This document shows, one piece after another, positions 10,888 to 25,800 of a stretch of DNA of 64,000 nt. The stretch is from Rhynchonema sp. JSB1_4 (taxonomy: Eukaryota; Nematoda; Chromadorea; Monhysterida; Xyalidae). The stretch spans positions 34,037-98,036 of the forward strand of contig JASAMV010002598.1 in NCBI GenBank assembly GCA_030248065.1, written 5' to 3'. Below the pieces are notes generated by a model. That model did not search any database. It worked only from the letters and a program-made list of their open reading frames with translations, and was not told the origin of the DNA. Position 1 is the stretch's first letter; each line of letters begins with the position of its first letter. Both the position numbers and the translations under genes were made by a program.

Positions 10888-13800
10888 CTGAAACTTTTAA
10901 AAGAATACGTTGAATGGCAAAAATTTGAGGCTTTCATTCATCTGAGGCGGCCTAGTTCAGAAATCTCTAAGGAGCACCAGGTATCATCGTCGGTTTGAAC
11001 GTGAACTGTTCATGATAATAACGCGAAAAATAATAAAAATAAAACGCGACAAAAAAGCAAACAAAGGCAAACGAAGAAATAATAAACGAACGTCGGCGCT
11101 GTTTCAGTTGGTATCGAGTCGGTCAATCGCGCAAACACCGATCGATTATCAGCTGCACGATTTGCGTCGTCGGCCAATGTTGTCAGCTCGGTGTGGTGAC
11201 TAAAGGCATCAATCTTTTTCATATATTCTTTTCACAAACAAAATATCATAGTCAGTTAGTCTCTTAGTCTTACCACTTTCTCACACAGGTAACCTTAGGC
11301 AACTGATGTTAAAATTCTTCATGCAGATTTAAGCTTAGAGAGAGTACACAACAAGTACAGTAAAACTCATTTATGGTGCCACGCTTTTATACACGGCACC
11401 AATATATAACATTTCGTTTGATCACATTATGAAACACACCCTTCATGTTTTCGCCTCTGTCTTCGTCTTGTTCTCCCGGCAAATGTCTGTCTAATCCTAT
11501 CCCTCCTATCAAACTGTCCCTCCACGGCTGTTGTTGCAGCTGCAGACGCTTGACCGGGCTGAGACTGAGAACTACCGGCGGTCGTAATAATTGAGGTCCC
11601 TGCCTGAGCCGAGTCAGTGCTGGTCGTTGTTGTCGACAGCGGTAAGCGAAGGGAACGACGCCAGGAGTGTTGTTGGGGTGGCGGGCTTCAAACAAGGGGT
11701 TGGGGTGTGAGAATACTATACTAAATAAGGGGTTCGATCCCATTCGAGTTTTGAGTAATTTTCAATAAAGTTGAGAGTTTGTCATTCAAAAGTGGCCAAA
11801 GATGCTTGTGAGTGATGGAAGCTCAAAACTCGAGATTGCAATACTACTGTCTTCATTTAAAATTATGTGTTGTAAAGTAAATCTACGCCAACACGAGCCC
11901 GATTTCGGAGCTGGCAAAATGGTGAAACATTCAGACGTGGCTGCTGATTTGGGAAACGTTACACGTTGTGGAACACAACGTGGAGCATGATGATTTTCTC
12001 TTTCTTTGCGTTTTGCAAGTTCATCACCTCCGAAATCGGGCTCGTGTTGGCGTAGTTTGCCTATAGATTTTTAGAAAGTGTGTCAGTATGGGGTTCTCAT
12101 CACAGGCTCCTCACCCTAGCATGCAAAAGCAGGTGCCCCTACGTTACAAGCAATAGTCAACAGTTGCGCAATATTTGCACTCACACAGTGGCAGCCATGG
12201 TATTGTTACCATCGCCGGATGTTTCAAGCACCAACGAGCGTGTGGCAAGAGCACGATTATTGGCTGTTGCCTGCGTTCGCCTTGCTGGTTCAGGGGAACA
12301 TTCACGCGTGCGTGATGCTTCGACGGCTAGGGGTTCTGCAATGTTTCAACGGTCATACTTGTCAGATGTCAGACTTGATGATCGACCCAGCAGCCCATGG
12401 TCATGAAGGACATGGGTCATGCGACTTTTTGTGATGATGGATATGATGTATGTTTTAGGCGTCCCTTTTTACCTGTTCTCTAAGGTGAATCACAGATTAG
12501 TGACAATGCTGCCGATATTTGTTCCTAACTGCTGTCACACTATTTGCTATTCTTATGGTGGAGTAAGCAAACATCAAGGTTCCTATCGTATGTATGTCAT
12601 TGTATGTAGGTGTAGCTCAAGAGTGTGTCGTACATTTGCGTGCGAGATCTATTCCTCTGAAACGCATCCCCCCGTTACATTAACCCACCGGTCTCATAAA
12701 CCACCGGCAACATTTGTGTACCGCCGGAACCGCCAGTTGCAGTGGTGGGCGTGTTGTGATGGACGGAGAACAGCAGTTCATCCGGCGTGGCTGTGCGACG
12801 TCGCACTTTCTCACCGGAGGTACTGCCGTTCTTGTGAAGTTCGTCTGAAACATTGAAATAAATATTGAGTGACGGTACAGTCCCGGCGCACAGGTTCAGG
12901 CCCGGCCGATTGAGGCCCGCCGATTCAGGTCCGGCTGGAGCCTAAGCCTAAGCCTATAAATGGGTCAACTATGCTGGGTCTGAATCGGCCGGGCCTGAAA
13001 AACTGGGCCTGAAAAGGTCGGGCCTGAACTTCCGGGCCTGAAAAGTTGCGGAATATGAAATAAACAGCAACATGAGTATAACGTGCGCCGTATTTTTTCA
13101 GTTGCTCGGTTAGGTCGGCCCTCTGAACAAGCAAGTGCATCAGAGGATCTTCAGTGTGAGTGCACCAAACGGCCACGTGGCCACGTAGTACACCACTCAA
13201 GGCGCTCCGTGGGAATAATTTGAAAAGCTCTTCTGGAGCAGTAGCGTTGGCGAAACCTGATGCACAGGCAATTTCAAAAGTCGTGATCCAGCGCAGCAGC
13301 CTGACCGCCGGCTGATGTTTCACTAAGACTATAAAATAAAGCACAAAGTGAACCCAAGACAAGCCTGAGCTGCCCATCGATCTATTCAAACTGGCGGCGG
13401 CGGCCGCAGGCTGGAAGACCGGTGAAGCGTCCATTGACGCTTCGAGGACTTGATCCAGTAGTCTCTCATGCACGCGGGATTGCAGTTCGAGTTGCGTGTA
13501 ACGTTGCTCGTGTTCCTGGAGAGGTTCAATAGTGTTGTCAACTTCTAACGTTGGTGAACATGAGATCGCGCAATGCAACTGGCGCCGTTATTACGATTGA
13601 CATAGGTATACGTAAAATGCCTGCTTTATACATACTTGACGGTACCGAGAAAACGAAGGGTCTGATCCAGGGTTGGGCAAAAAAAACGACGGCGTTTTTT
13701 CTTAAAAAAACGACGTTTTTTTTAAAAAAACGCCTGGGTCGTTTTTCGTTTTTTTTAATCCTGAATTTCCTTGATTTTCCCTGATTTTTCAGGGAAAGTA

Positions 13801-16800
13801 CCCTGATTATCAAGGAAAATCAATTTTTTGTCCCATTTTTTTCAAAAAATTTTCGACCAATTTTTACTTTGTCGAGATACGTCGATATACGGAGTTTGAC
13901 TTTCAGTGATGACCCCGGCCAAAGTTGGTCCCACGATGCGGGTCTGATATGGGATCTTAGCAACTCGCTAGAAAAGGGTTGAAACCCGTTTATTTTGCCT
14001 CAGAACACATAGAATTACTTCATTTAACCACGTTTTCTTCCCAACATGAGCGTTTTCCAATTTTTTTGGGGCATATTTTGGTCATCTGGGCGTTTTAAAA
14101 AAAACGTTTTTTTTTAAAAACGTTTTTTTTTAAAAAAAACGATTTTTTGAAAAAAACGTTTTTTGCCCAACCCTGGTCTGATCAAGTGGTCACCATAAAA
14201 AGTTCGAGATTGACTGTTTCTTACTGGAAGCCTCAGTGAAACATCAGCTACCCAGCATGGTTGCATAGCATTATACATATGTGCGCACGTAAACATATGG
14301 TCATCACTTATGTATAGTCCAACCACCAGCTCTTGAGACGACTTTTTTTAAAGCTTGCTTGGCCAGATTCAAAAATGCGCCTGTTACACGGGTTTTCGCA
14401 AACAAAAGAAAGAGATTGGGCTGAGAGAGATGATGACAAGTTCCAGCTGGCTGACCTCAATTTGTTGCGTGCTTACGCGAACAGCAACGTCGTTCAACAC
14501 ACAAATGTTTTGGGAGTCAAAAGGGATTTTACGCACCGAGATAGAGAGCGTGTTTTTTTTTAAAAATACATGCGTTTCTCTTTCTTTCATTTCCGAAATA
14601 CGTGGAATCGGAACATTGTTGGATCTGTACACGTCAACTTCAAAATAAAGTCGTCTCATGAGCTCGTGGCTGGACTATACGTTATCCGCGCTGATATGTC
14701 TCAGTTACACGGTGATTCGAACTGTTCAATCTTTAGGGCCTTGACCCGCTGGTGGTTCACCTGGGCTTGACCGCTAACCTTGACTTCGACCTCCTTCTGC
14801 GACAGCTGCACGCCCTGCTCCACACAATATTGATACAAATGTTTCATCAGATACTTGGCTTCATTCATGTTTGCGCAGTCCTCGAGCACCCGCTCGCCCG
14901 GCGTCAGCAAGCGAAGGGAATCGGGCTTGGCATTCGATTGCTTCATTTCGTCAACCACGCACTGAGAGGGAGAGAAAGGTGTGATTTTTAAAGTAATTTT
15001 GAAATTATGGTGCTCATAGTCTCGAATACGTTCAAGCATGTGCACTTTGACAAATGTCACGTGATTGCATCCGCACCAGAGTTTAATAACGTCTGTCTCA
15101 TTTTCTTCATCCCGCTTGACCAGAAGTTCCTGGCCTGACACGTGAATGGTTCACCATACCGCAAGTGTGCTTTTTTTGGTTTCCAATTACGGCCGTTTCA
15201 CAGACGGGCGAAAACTAAGTCATCGCCTGTACGAATATGCGGCCACACCCAAATAGAGATTAGAACACCATTGCTCACTTATCACTTGCTGCGCACTAAA
15301 AAACGTGCCATGCCAGTGAGAAATGGAAATGGGATAAAAATGAAAATGAATAAACATTCTCAACAGTGATCGAAAATGACCAGGTCCCAGTCAGCTTGCC
15401 AAGACCACCTTGCTTTCCTCATCCAACAATATGATGGTGGTCTGTGTCTCATTGATCTGCTGCTGGATGTAGTCCAAATTGGCGTACAACGCTGACACCT
15501 CATTACCGACGTCAACACGCTGTTCGATATTGGATGCGTGCTGCAGACGATCTTTGGCGTCCGACAGATTCGAGGCGGCTTCTTCGCGCAGCTGAAATTA
15601 TCGTGACCACAAAATTATAGTTATCGTGCGAACCTCGCCCTGTAAATAGATTGGTCCTTTATAATAGGGGGTTCATACCGTCTGGGGTTGCCCAACAACA
15701 GAGTTATAACAAACTCATAACAAAAAAACAGTATGTAGGAAACAGTTTATGGAAATATAACTATCGAAACTTGCGCAACAAACAAGAAAAACCGTCAAAC
15801 CTTCAGATAGCGCTCCAACGAAGCGCCCATTTCGCTGAGCGTACGCTTTTGCGAGACGATTTTGGAGATCTGAAGTGTGTGAAACATCAGTCACTATAAG
15901 CAGTAGTCAATATAGGCCAAAAAATGATTAACTAACATTCTCTTCAATATGTGACCATTTCTGCTTGGCAATTTTCGGACTAAATCGAGTGGTCTCTACA
16001 AAACGGTCGGCAGTCGGCGAGCGGACCGAAACAGCCAAACGTTGTCTGTTTCTAAATCTCACTCCACGCTCAGCGATGGGAGCCGAAGTCTGAGCCGGGA
16101 CAGGTGCGACTTTGTCGAAATTGCTCAGACTTTTCGATGCGACCGCGCTGCGTGACATTTGACGGCTGGACTGTTGCTGGCGTTTGGCCTGCATTGAAAG
16201 TTGTTAGGTTCGAGCAATTCGAAGGTTTTTACGCAATATATAAGCTTGAGGCTACAAGTACTGACGATGACCTGCTGCTTAGCCCCGTCTGTTCAAAACA
16301 GGCGACCAAAAAGCACAAACTTCACAACTCGCAGCACCTGTTCAACATTGGCGGGTTGTTTGGGCGTTGGGTGCGCTCCCAGAGCATGATATGTGTGAAA
16401 AGGACTGTGTTAAGACCTGCACCTTAATTAACGACTAATCTGGACGATGTTAAAACCGTGATTAATAAAAAACCTTAAAAGAAGACGCAAACGCACGTTT
16501 TCAGAAGTCGGCAATGACAACTGAACAAAATTTCCCCTTAAAGTTTGTCACAAACCAACCCAAACATCAAACCTGCTGGACAGTAGTGCTCCTCGTGAGC
16601 ATCTGTTGCTGTCTGACACGTTGTCGCTCCAACATCTGCTTTTCCTTCACGCGCGACAGCTCTTCCTGCTTCCGCTTCAGCATTGTGTCTTTCTGAAAGG
16701 CAGAAAAAAACAATTAGAATTGGGCACGGAAGTTCTTATAGGTCGAGCTTCATTTTTATAAACATATTTATGTAAATTAAACACAATATTTACACAAGGT

Positions 16801-19800
16801 GTGCTCGCTCGTTCTCAGGACTTTTCAACAAAACTACACAATATTTCTAACACAAACCTGTTTCTCCTTTGTCTGCAACTCCCTAATCTCTCTGTCCCGT
16901 TTGCGCGCCTCCTTCTCCAATTGTGCCACCTCGCGATTTCGCCTGCGTTCAGCATCCAAGGCCCGTTTCGACTCGTCGCGCATGCGTTGCATCAGATCGC
17001 TCTGTGCGTGGCGTGAGATTTAATTTTGCGGAGTGCGCCGCGCATGTTGCGAACTGCTAGTCCAGTTGTTTTGGGAAAGCGCAAATTGTTGATTTCGCAA
17101 AAGAACGCACGGGGTTTGCTCAGGGTTTGGCCTCAGCCAAAGCCAAAGCCTAATAATTACATGGACTAAGCCTAAGCCCAAGCCTGAGAAAAAAGGAAGT
17201 CAAAACTGAACTATGTAGCTTTTCCCAAGATGCGTGCGCCGCCCACTGGTCCGATGTTTCACACGTGATTAGTGAGTTATCCAAATTTGAACCATTGGTC
17301 AATCATCAACACACAATTGGTGCACCAGAACATCTTCAGTCTCAATATATTTCACGGTAACCAACCTTTGTCCTCTTCATTTCACCCAGTTCGTTCCTGA
17401 GTTTCTCAATCAGTCTCTGATCGGCCTGTTGTTTGGCCACAATACGTTGGTGCTCCCTTTCGGCCGATTGCATTTGTTTGAGCTTGTGGCGCATTGAGTG
17501 CAGTTTCTGGAATTGGATGTTTGGAATATTTTGATGTCGTGCGTGTTAACTTTATCAAAATTTTGAAACAAAGAATGTTTCCGTCAGCTAGTAGACCTCT
17601 TCATAATCTTGCTTGATCTTCGCTGTTTCTTCTTCATTCAGAGCGTTGCCCGTTGCGTGGCTGCGATACACTGAAATATATTTACGTAACTCCGTGAAAT
17701 ACATATCAAGCTGTGCGTGGAATTCAAAGGGTTGTCTCCAAAAGCGCAATGTGAAGACTGATGTGGGTTTTTATGGTCTAATATCCCATTAAATTATCCA
17801 TTGTGTTCAAAAAAGTGTTTTTGGTCCTACGGGCTCCTTGGTGGAAAATGAAAATTGAAACGACAATACTTTCTGTGTCCAAGTTTTCCATATCCATTTC
17901 CAATACGGCTACGGGCAAACTGGCAAATGAAAAATGGAATGAACCAAAACAAATCATTTTTCAAATTTCAAATTTTTCCGTAAATGCTTTCCTTTCATTT
18001 GCTTTTCCAATTTGCCCTTAGTCATACAGAAAAATGGAAATGGAAAACTTGGACATAATTTAATTTAGCACGCATAATTTTCAATCCTGCATCCGCAGAA
18101 TCATTTACAGACGAACAAAGAGTTGTTGGCCGAGCTTTGTCTGTTTTCATTTTGCAAGTAGTTTTACACATAATGCTTGGGTACACGACACTAACTTTTA
18201 AATTTTCACAAAAATACAAACCAATACAAACCACGTACCCATTTCGTTGATGACCCTGTCCCTTTCCAGCTCCGTATCCCGAATCCTTTCGGCCAATTCC
18301 TTCAGTTTCGCTTCGTATTGTTGTCTCATCGCCACCAGTTGTTGTTGGCTGCGTTCCAATTCGTTAATTAGACGCTCTTTGATCGAAATCTCGGTTTGCA
18401 ATGTCGCGAGGTTCTCTTGCGTTTCGAGGTCAAGATCTGGGAATACAAATTTTGAAAGATCACAAATCAAATAGGGCAAACTGGCTGATGCTACACATCA
18501 TTAAATATTTTATTTTTATGGCCTGCATCAAATTTGGTGATTGAATCGCATCAACTTGGTCTGCATTGATCATATTTTGCGATTTAGTGATTCGACTAAG
18601 TTTGACCAGCGTAAAAGAAGAGCTGTAAACAGATTTTACGCTGGTCAAAACTCATCCCATCAAACCAAGCTCGCCACCCAAAACCATACCGTCGTTTTGT
18701 GTCGACTGTTCCTCATCTTGTTGGTCCGTTTCCGATTCACTACCAGACGCTTCAGAAGGGTCTTCGGATGCTTTAGCGCTGAATGTCACTTCTGAAAATG
18801 ATGTTTCAAAGTTGAAAGAGAACGATAATAGTTAGCATATTCTCGTCTCAAATTGACTTTTGATTTATTCAGCATATGCTTTAATGCAAGGCTTTCTGTC
18901 GCTACACACTCAGTGATCACACGCTTGACTTTGTTTCCTTTGCCCCGTGGTTCACTGCGAATTCTAACAAAGTTCGCTGATGTTTCACAAAATCCACAAA
19001 AGACAAATAATCCACCCACCATCAATTTCAGCATCATTTCCATTCTCTTTGTGCGAATCACCATTCGTGGCCGTTGAACCGAACAAATTCTCCGCTCGTT
19101 GCTGCAAACGCAACAGCTCGAGATCCTGCTTGGCTTCGGTCAGCACGCGATCGGAGTCTTCCAGAACCGGACATGACGATATGGCTGAAAATGTGCACGA
19201 ATGGGCATACATACAGTATGTTGTTGTTGTGCTTTGAGGGCACGGGGTATGACGCGTGGTGGGGTTGCGGCACAAAGTATAGAGACTCAGGCAGCCGCAG
19301 TATTAGGCTTTGGGTCGAAACCGCAACCCCACCACGCGTCATATGTGCACCCCTTGCGCTCAAAGCACACCCGCATACTGTACGTTTACCACCTTTGCCG
19401 GGTTTACGGCTACCCTCAAGCCACCCGAGTCTGTGGATGAATGGTTGTTAATAGTCTTGTCTGTCTGATTTGTTAACACTCATAATCCGACCCACAATCG
19501 GCCATCAACCTCCAAATTACTGGCAGTGAATATTCGTCACGCAAGAGACAGACCTGGATCAAACCGATCACTAAATGTAGACAAGTACGTAGATCAAAAC
19601 GCGAGACTTGAAATTTAACTTGTCAAATCTGCGCACAAATGAAATGACAGATCTGTTTGACCTCAAATCACGACCGAATAAAATTATCCAAAATATCCAA
19701 TCACTCACCAGAAACACCCAAATCGATTGCATTGAACGCGATCGAATCACTGATCGATGTAGCTTGATCATCAACATCATTCGCTGCTGTGTGCTTCACT

Positions 19801-22800
19801 CTGGCCAACAGCTTTCGGTAGTGTTCGGCACTGCTCTGGGCCTCGCACAACGACGAACTGATTGATGTTTCACAAGATGTAAAGCGTTTCGAAGAAAAAA
19901 TTATGACAAACATAACATGAGAACTTGTTCAGTATCAAACGCGCTGATCGAACTGGTACCTTGGTCCAGGGTTGGGCAAAAAAAAAAATTTTTTTTTTTT
20001 TAAAAAAAAAAAATTTTTTTTTTTTTAAAAAAAAAAGGTTTTTGAAAATTTTTAAAAATTTTCGGGGGAACAAAATGTTCTAAAACGTCCAAAAATGGCC
20101 TTTTTGGGGGTTATTTTTTGTCATTTTTTCTCAAGGGTCGAAAAATTTTCTTCACAAAATCACCTTTGGGGCATGTATTTGGTACCTAAGATACCCCAAA
20201 TGATGTTATTATACCTTCCCGTAATACATGGGACACAGTATGCATGTGCCTACAGGGTACTTCGATGTCATACCCCATCGGGTCGGTCATATACGACTGA
20301 TTCAGCTACCCGACAAGCATTTCTGCAGCTTATATTCTCAATTCTGTGTGGTTTATGAGTGAATCTTGCTTATTCGGCCACAAACTGTTGTGTCCGATAC
20401 CACAGAGCAGCAATCATCGGTCCATATCAAGCACAGACTGTTGGATCGTACCGAAATGACGTAAACACCCTTGATAAGTGATGCAAACCAAGTCACAAAA
20501 GTGACTTGTCAATTAAAGTTGCATTTTTTCGCGATTTTACGCGTTTTTTAGGCAAATTTGGTAAAATTTCCCCGAATCTCAGACTTTTTAAAAAAAAAAT
20601 TTTTTTTTTAAAAAAAAAATTTTTTTTTTAAAAAAAAAAACTTGTTTAAAAAAAAAATTTTTTTTTCCAACCCTGCCTTGGTCAATAATTTTTACGCTAA
20701 TGTCAAATATCCTGCAAGCAGTGCAGTCGCTGATCAAGGCAAACTGATCACCGCGTTTATTGCCGACTCTGAGTGGCTTATACGGCACAGCGCAGTGCAA
20801 TTTACTGATGTTTCACAGCAAAATAGCGGTTACCGTAATCGCTCGATCTCAGTCAAATATCGATGAATAACATCTTTAACCGCGTCTGCATCACTGCTCG
20901 CACCGTTGATGTGACCTGAATTTCGAATGTAGATGAAAAATTATAATGAAAGATCATATTTTTATAAATTATAAATCATATGAAGTATTTTTTTGAATTA
21001 TGCAAACCATTTTGCACGCCAGACAATTGCTGAATGTCCCGATCAGCCTGAAGCTGCGCGCAATGTTCCCTCAGAACGTCATTCGTCTCCTGCATCGCCT
21101 TCAGCCGCACACGAAGCTGGTCAACTTCGGCCTGGAAAAAATTGTTTTTTCGTCTTTTTGGCAGAAAAGGTTAAAAAATAAAGAAATATGAGAACGCAGA
21201 ATTTCTCAGCTTTTTTCTCACAAAAAAAAACAGAAAAAGTACTGTATGTTAACCAAGCAATACCTGAAGCAGCACGTTTTCATGATATTGGTCGTTGATG
21301 GCCTCGGTACCGTCTGGTGACAGGAGTCGCTTGCCCTGAAAATACATGGCCGGGGTGCATACGCCTGATATCAACATTTTGGATAAATTGAAGCTGCACT
21401 TTAAAAATACATACAGTAAAATGCAGATGCCTAAAAACACAGACGTAATCAAAGCCCAGCATTCCCCCTACAACCAACCGATCTGAATTCATTCAATTCC
21501 CTCTCCAATTTCTGAATGTGCGTCCTCAAATCGCCAATCAATCGACTCGTGTTGTCTTTGTTCACCATCACTTCGTTCTTGATGTTCTTGGCGCGATTCG
21601 CATAATTCAGTGTGTTCAGTGTCTCCATGAAATCGCAATCGGACGGGCTGCAATCAAGCATTGAAGTTGCCAAGTATGGTGAAGATAAAAGTTACCATAC
21701 ACCGACGAATGACCATGTCTGGTCCATGTCAACTATGAAAGTCGATTTGCTCTTGCTGGTAGCGTCAGTTTTACTTTTTTTAGATGCTGTGACGGTTCTG
21801 ACTTCGGCTTTGTGGTGACAGGATTTCTTTGCAACTCATGCTTGTTCTACAATCTGCCCGTAAACTGTGAAGTTCGTAACATCTCTCCAAGCCCAAAGTG
21901 TCACGGTGACATAAAGCAAATTCGATTCTGTGAAATCCCATTCGATCATTCTGTAGATGTCAGCCCCGAAGCGCGCCACTTCCAATTCCAGCCACCACGG
22001 TTACAGCGCAACAAAATGAAACATCACCTGATACATGCGATCATCAACGTTCTGCTGTTTCCACCAAGCGAGTCCTGCAGCAATCGTGTCAACTTCGAGT
22101 CCCGATAAGGCACATGCTTGGCTCGAAGGGTCGGGTCGCCCAAAGCGCTGATGACATTGCCCAGGGCCAGCTGGAAGAAACGCGGGATTTTTTGGTTACA
22201 TTTTTTTAAATCTAATGTAATCACAACAATCCAAACGCCAAAAATTGTTATGTTTTCATATTTGATGATCGTCGTGGTCCTAGGTCAAGACCTGTCTTGG
22301 TCACGTGATCATTGTGTTCCGTTTCTGAACCGATAACGATATGGTTTCTGAGGGCACCCAAAGGACTGTGCCTATCATCGAAATGTCTAAGATAGCTGCC
22401 TTCAACAAAAACATCTAGAACACGGCTGTCCTGTCAGCACCCCGTTTTGACACCGAATCATCACGTGCCCAAAATTACACGCACCAATCCCTTATTTATG
22501 TTGATCGCCTCTCTGGCCCTGTCCCCCGTTGCTCCCGTGCGTTTCATTCGTTCCGAGCCAGCCAAATCCACAAAATGGAATTTCGACGTCAACAGCTCGA
22601 ATTCGGGCATCGATTGTTCGAGACCTGTGGTGGAAAAGGGACCTTCAGTGATAAAAATGTATACAGTCCACACCTATGTTGCGCGGCAGGACCCGAGTTT
22701 TGGTCGACTAAGACGGTCCATTCATTTCATCGAGTACGAAATTAGTGAGTTTGGGATCAGGTACACATGCTATGTAGAGAGATTCACAACAGCTTCCATA

Positions 22801-25800
22801 CGCAGGATACTAAGTGCACCACTTTATATAGAACAGTATGTCCTCTTTACGGCGACGTGGTCGGGTGCGGGAGCTGTGCTGTCAATCAGCCCTATTTTGA
22901 CAAACTCTACCGACACCCAAGCAAGACTCGAACCCGCAACCATTAACTGCCCAGTCCGCATTAATGCCACTGCGCCACGGTGCACGCACACCAACCTGAA
23001 TCAGGCGAACCGGGCGCGGCGTTGTCATTGTTTTCCTGATGTTCGTTATCATTTGGCATTGGCATAGATGAAGTAGACGGGTTGTCTTCGGTTGTCTCTG
23101 GCTCGTTTTCGACTGTTGATGTCTGGAAAGAGAAATTTCGATGAGGCTGTCAAGGTCGGTTTATACTCTGACTGCCCGGCAGTAGCAGTCAGAAATTTGT
23201 GACTGCCCGTTCGGTCAGTTCATTAACAGAACAAGACCAGTAGACGGCAGGCAGCGGTCAATGGACAGAGCGGAACAGGCAATCACTACAAGCAATCATA
23301 GCCTTGCCGGATACTTCTGCGTGGCAGTGACTTCTCGGGATTTTGACTTCTACTTCCCGGAAGTCAGAAGTATAAATCGACCTTCACTGACAAATCATTC
23401 TACCTCATCGGCGTAATTACAAAAACTGTGGGAGTCTATAATTACAGTTTGAGTTGCACATCTGTGCGTGCAGAAACAGACGGTGCATCAGGACATCATA
23501 GTGCTCGAAAGGGCAAGCCAGTGAAGGGGACAACCAATCACTTCCACCGACCACAATGTACCCCCGGGTCATCATCAGTGCTTGATGATTAACCTCCCTC
23601 AAACTCACATTCAGCCGTATCTGTCTCTGCTGTCTAACATGTATGGTGAATATTGCGTGCGACCGACTCGATTGTATGTTCATCGATGTGCTCGCTGTGG
23701 TCCGACAGAGAACGCCGTCACGCAGCACTTGAAGAGTCTGGAAAGGGGTTGTGGAAAAATTTTGCGATAAAAATTGGTAAAAGAAGTGGTACCCGGCTTG
23801 CTGACTGTAACGAAGTGGATCGGCAGACTACACAAGTCACCAGTATTTTGAATCTATAATTCGATGTTTACTTGTACATATGTATGTACGTTCCAAACCA
23901 CAGCTGAAACAAAACACTGCTGCTTTTGCACCTGTTAAACTTAGTGGTGGACATTGGGACTTGTCGAGGTACATGTATATTTAAAACAGTCACGGTTAGA
24001 TCCGATCGTATCATCAAATTTGATACTGGTTAGCAGATCTATTTGTGCTCTTTGTCTACGTAGATTGTTCAAATCAAATAAGAAACGAAACAAAATTTTA
24101 AGCCAAAAATAAATCGACATACCTCATCAACCGATTTTACTTGTACGCTGCTCACCCCGGTCATGAACACACGACCGCCGGTCTCTCTGATGTGAATCGG
24201 TTTGGTCTGGTCATCGGCCTTGTTCGGATCGAGCAGATCGAGAATGTTGTCGTTGTAAAGCTGAAAGTGAAGAAAACTTGAAACAATTTGTCTTACTGTA
24301 TGTTAGAACAGTTTGGGCTTGATGGTCTTCTTAACCAGAATTGTGCGCATCCGTGGACGCTGCATTTGCGGATGGAAACGGAGCTCGCCTATCGTGTGTT
24401 TTGGACCGTATTTGCGAGAGTTGTACCGGAAAAACACCGCAACTTTTTGCAAGACAGCATAAAAGTTTGTTCTACATACACTAGTTCCATGCATACATGA
24501 CTTACTCCAAGCGACGCTTTACGCAGCTGGACGCGTTCTTTATCGTGACCAAATATGACATGTCACCAAGATGGAAAAGAACACACGTCTCAAAGGTGCA
24601 ACCAAAAAACGCACAAACCTCAATAAATTCGACGGACACCTCAAAAGTGGGTTGCGGCTGCCCCGCATCGGCGGCCAGCGTCTGGCGACTGTGAATGCCG
24701 TCAAACAAATGCCGGACAGCCCTGGGCAGCACACCGACATCATCGTCTGATACGCCGATATCGAACGCCGTGCCCATTGTGTACGTCTTGCCACTGCCCG
24801 TCTGCGGAACGGGGGAAGGAGGTGTCTCACGTTGAAATAGTTGGGGCGAAATCATTCTCGGTGACCGGTTTCCCATCCGGTCTGGCGTCGGTCACGTGAC
24901 TTTTCACATTACGAACATTTCGAGATTTATATGGATTGGACTAATTACGACCAGAATAAAAGTTGTTCCCAACGACACCGATTTTACGCCAGTTGAAATT
25001 AGTGGTATTTGAGATCTCGAAATTATCCGTAATGCAAAAAGTCACATGAGCAAGGGATGAGCGGACCTGAGCGGCCATCACCAGTTTGATTCGACCTTAC
25101 TTTCGTGCATACCACTACTGACGAGCTAATCGGAAGAAGCCGGAATTGCAGGGCTGTGCTCTCCAATCACGTCACAGCTCACAATCTTTTTCGGGTACAA
25201 TATATTTTGTTTCATCGTGTACACCTAGGAATATTCACAACAGGGTTGGTGGGCAACAGGAACAACACTAAACTCCAGACATGTCCTGTCGGTTTGGATA
25301 TTCACACCAACATGATGGTAATGAGTACTGGAGTCTTGGACATATACAGTACTGTGCGTTGTGCGGATCTCGTTGTAGGTCTTTGCGTGAGCTTGCAAAT
25401 AAAATTTGAAATTTGTGTACTCATTGGACAACGGTATAAATTCTCACCTGTCCGTAAGCGAGTATTGTCGCATTGTATCCGTCGAACGCGGCATCAACCA
25501 ACTGCGATATGCTCGACTCATAGACCTGAAAGACCACAGTTCTCCAATTTAACAGAGTTCTAATTGCTGGAAACTAGTGATGTTTCATTGGGGTCCGAGC
25601 GGCCGGACCGACTGCTATGACTTTCTGCGGGTCGAGGCGGGCCGAAATCTTTAGCCCGATGAACAACACAGCTATTGGAAAGTCGTAAACTGATCGAAAT
25701 ATTCCGTACCTGATCTTGCGCGGTTGACTGATCGTAGACGTGGTCGAACGTAAATGCCTGTTTTTCACCCAACATCACCTGAACAATGAAATTTTTGTTT

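Noticed and set aside
13668..14175. T-run and A-run flanked hairpins as possible bacterial terminators
   Set aside because: They are the terminal parts of hAT-like MITEs with 8-bp duplications. The genes around them are spliced.
16330..16390. Extra KIF21 exon ([16 protein letters not shown] reading)
   Set aside because: No acceptor gives a phase that fits between 16573 and 16188, and the two neighbours join directly in phase without it.
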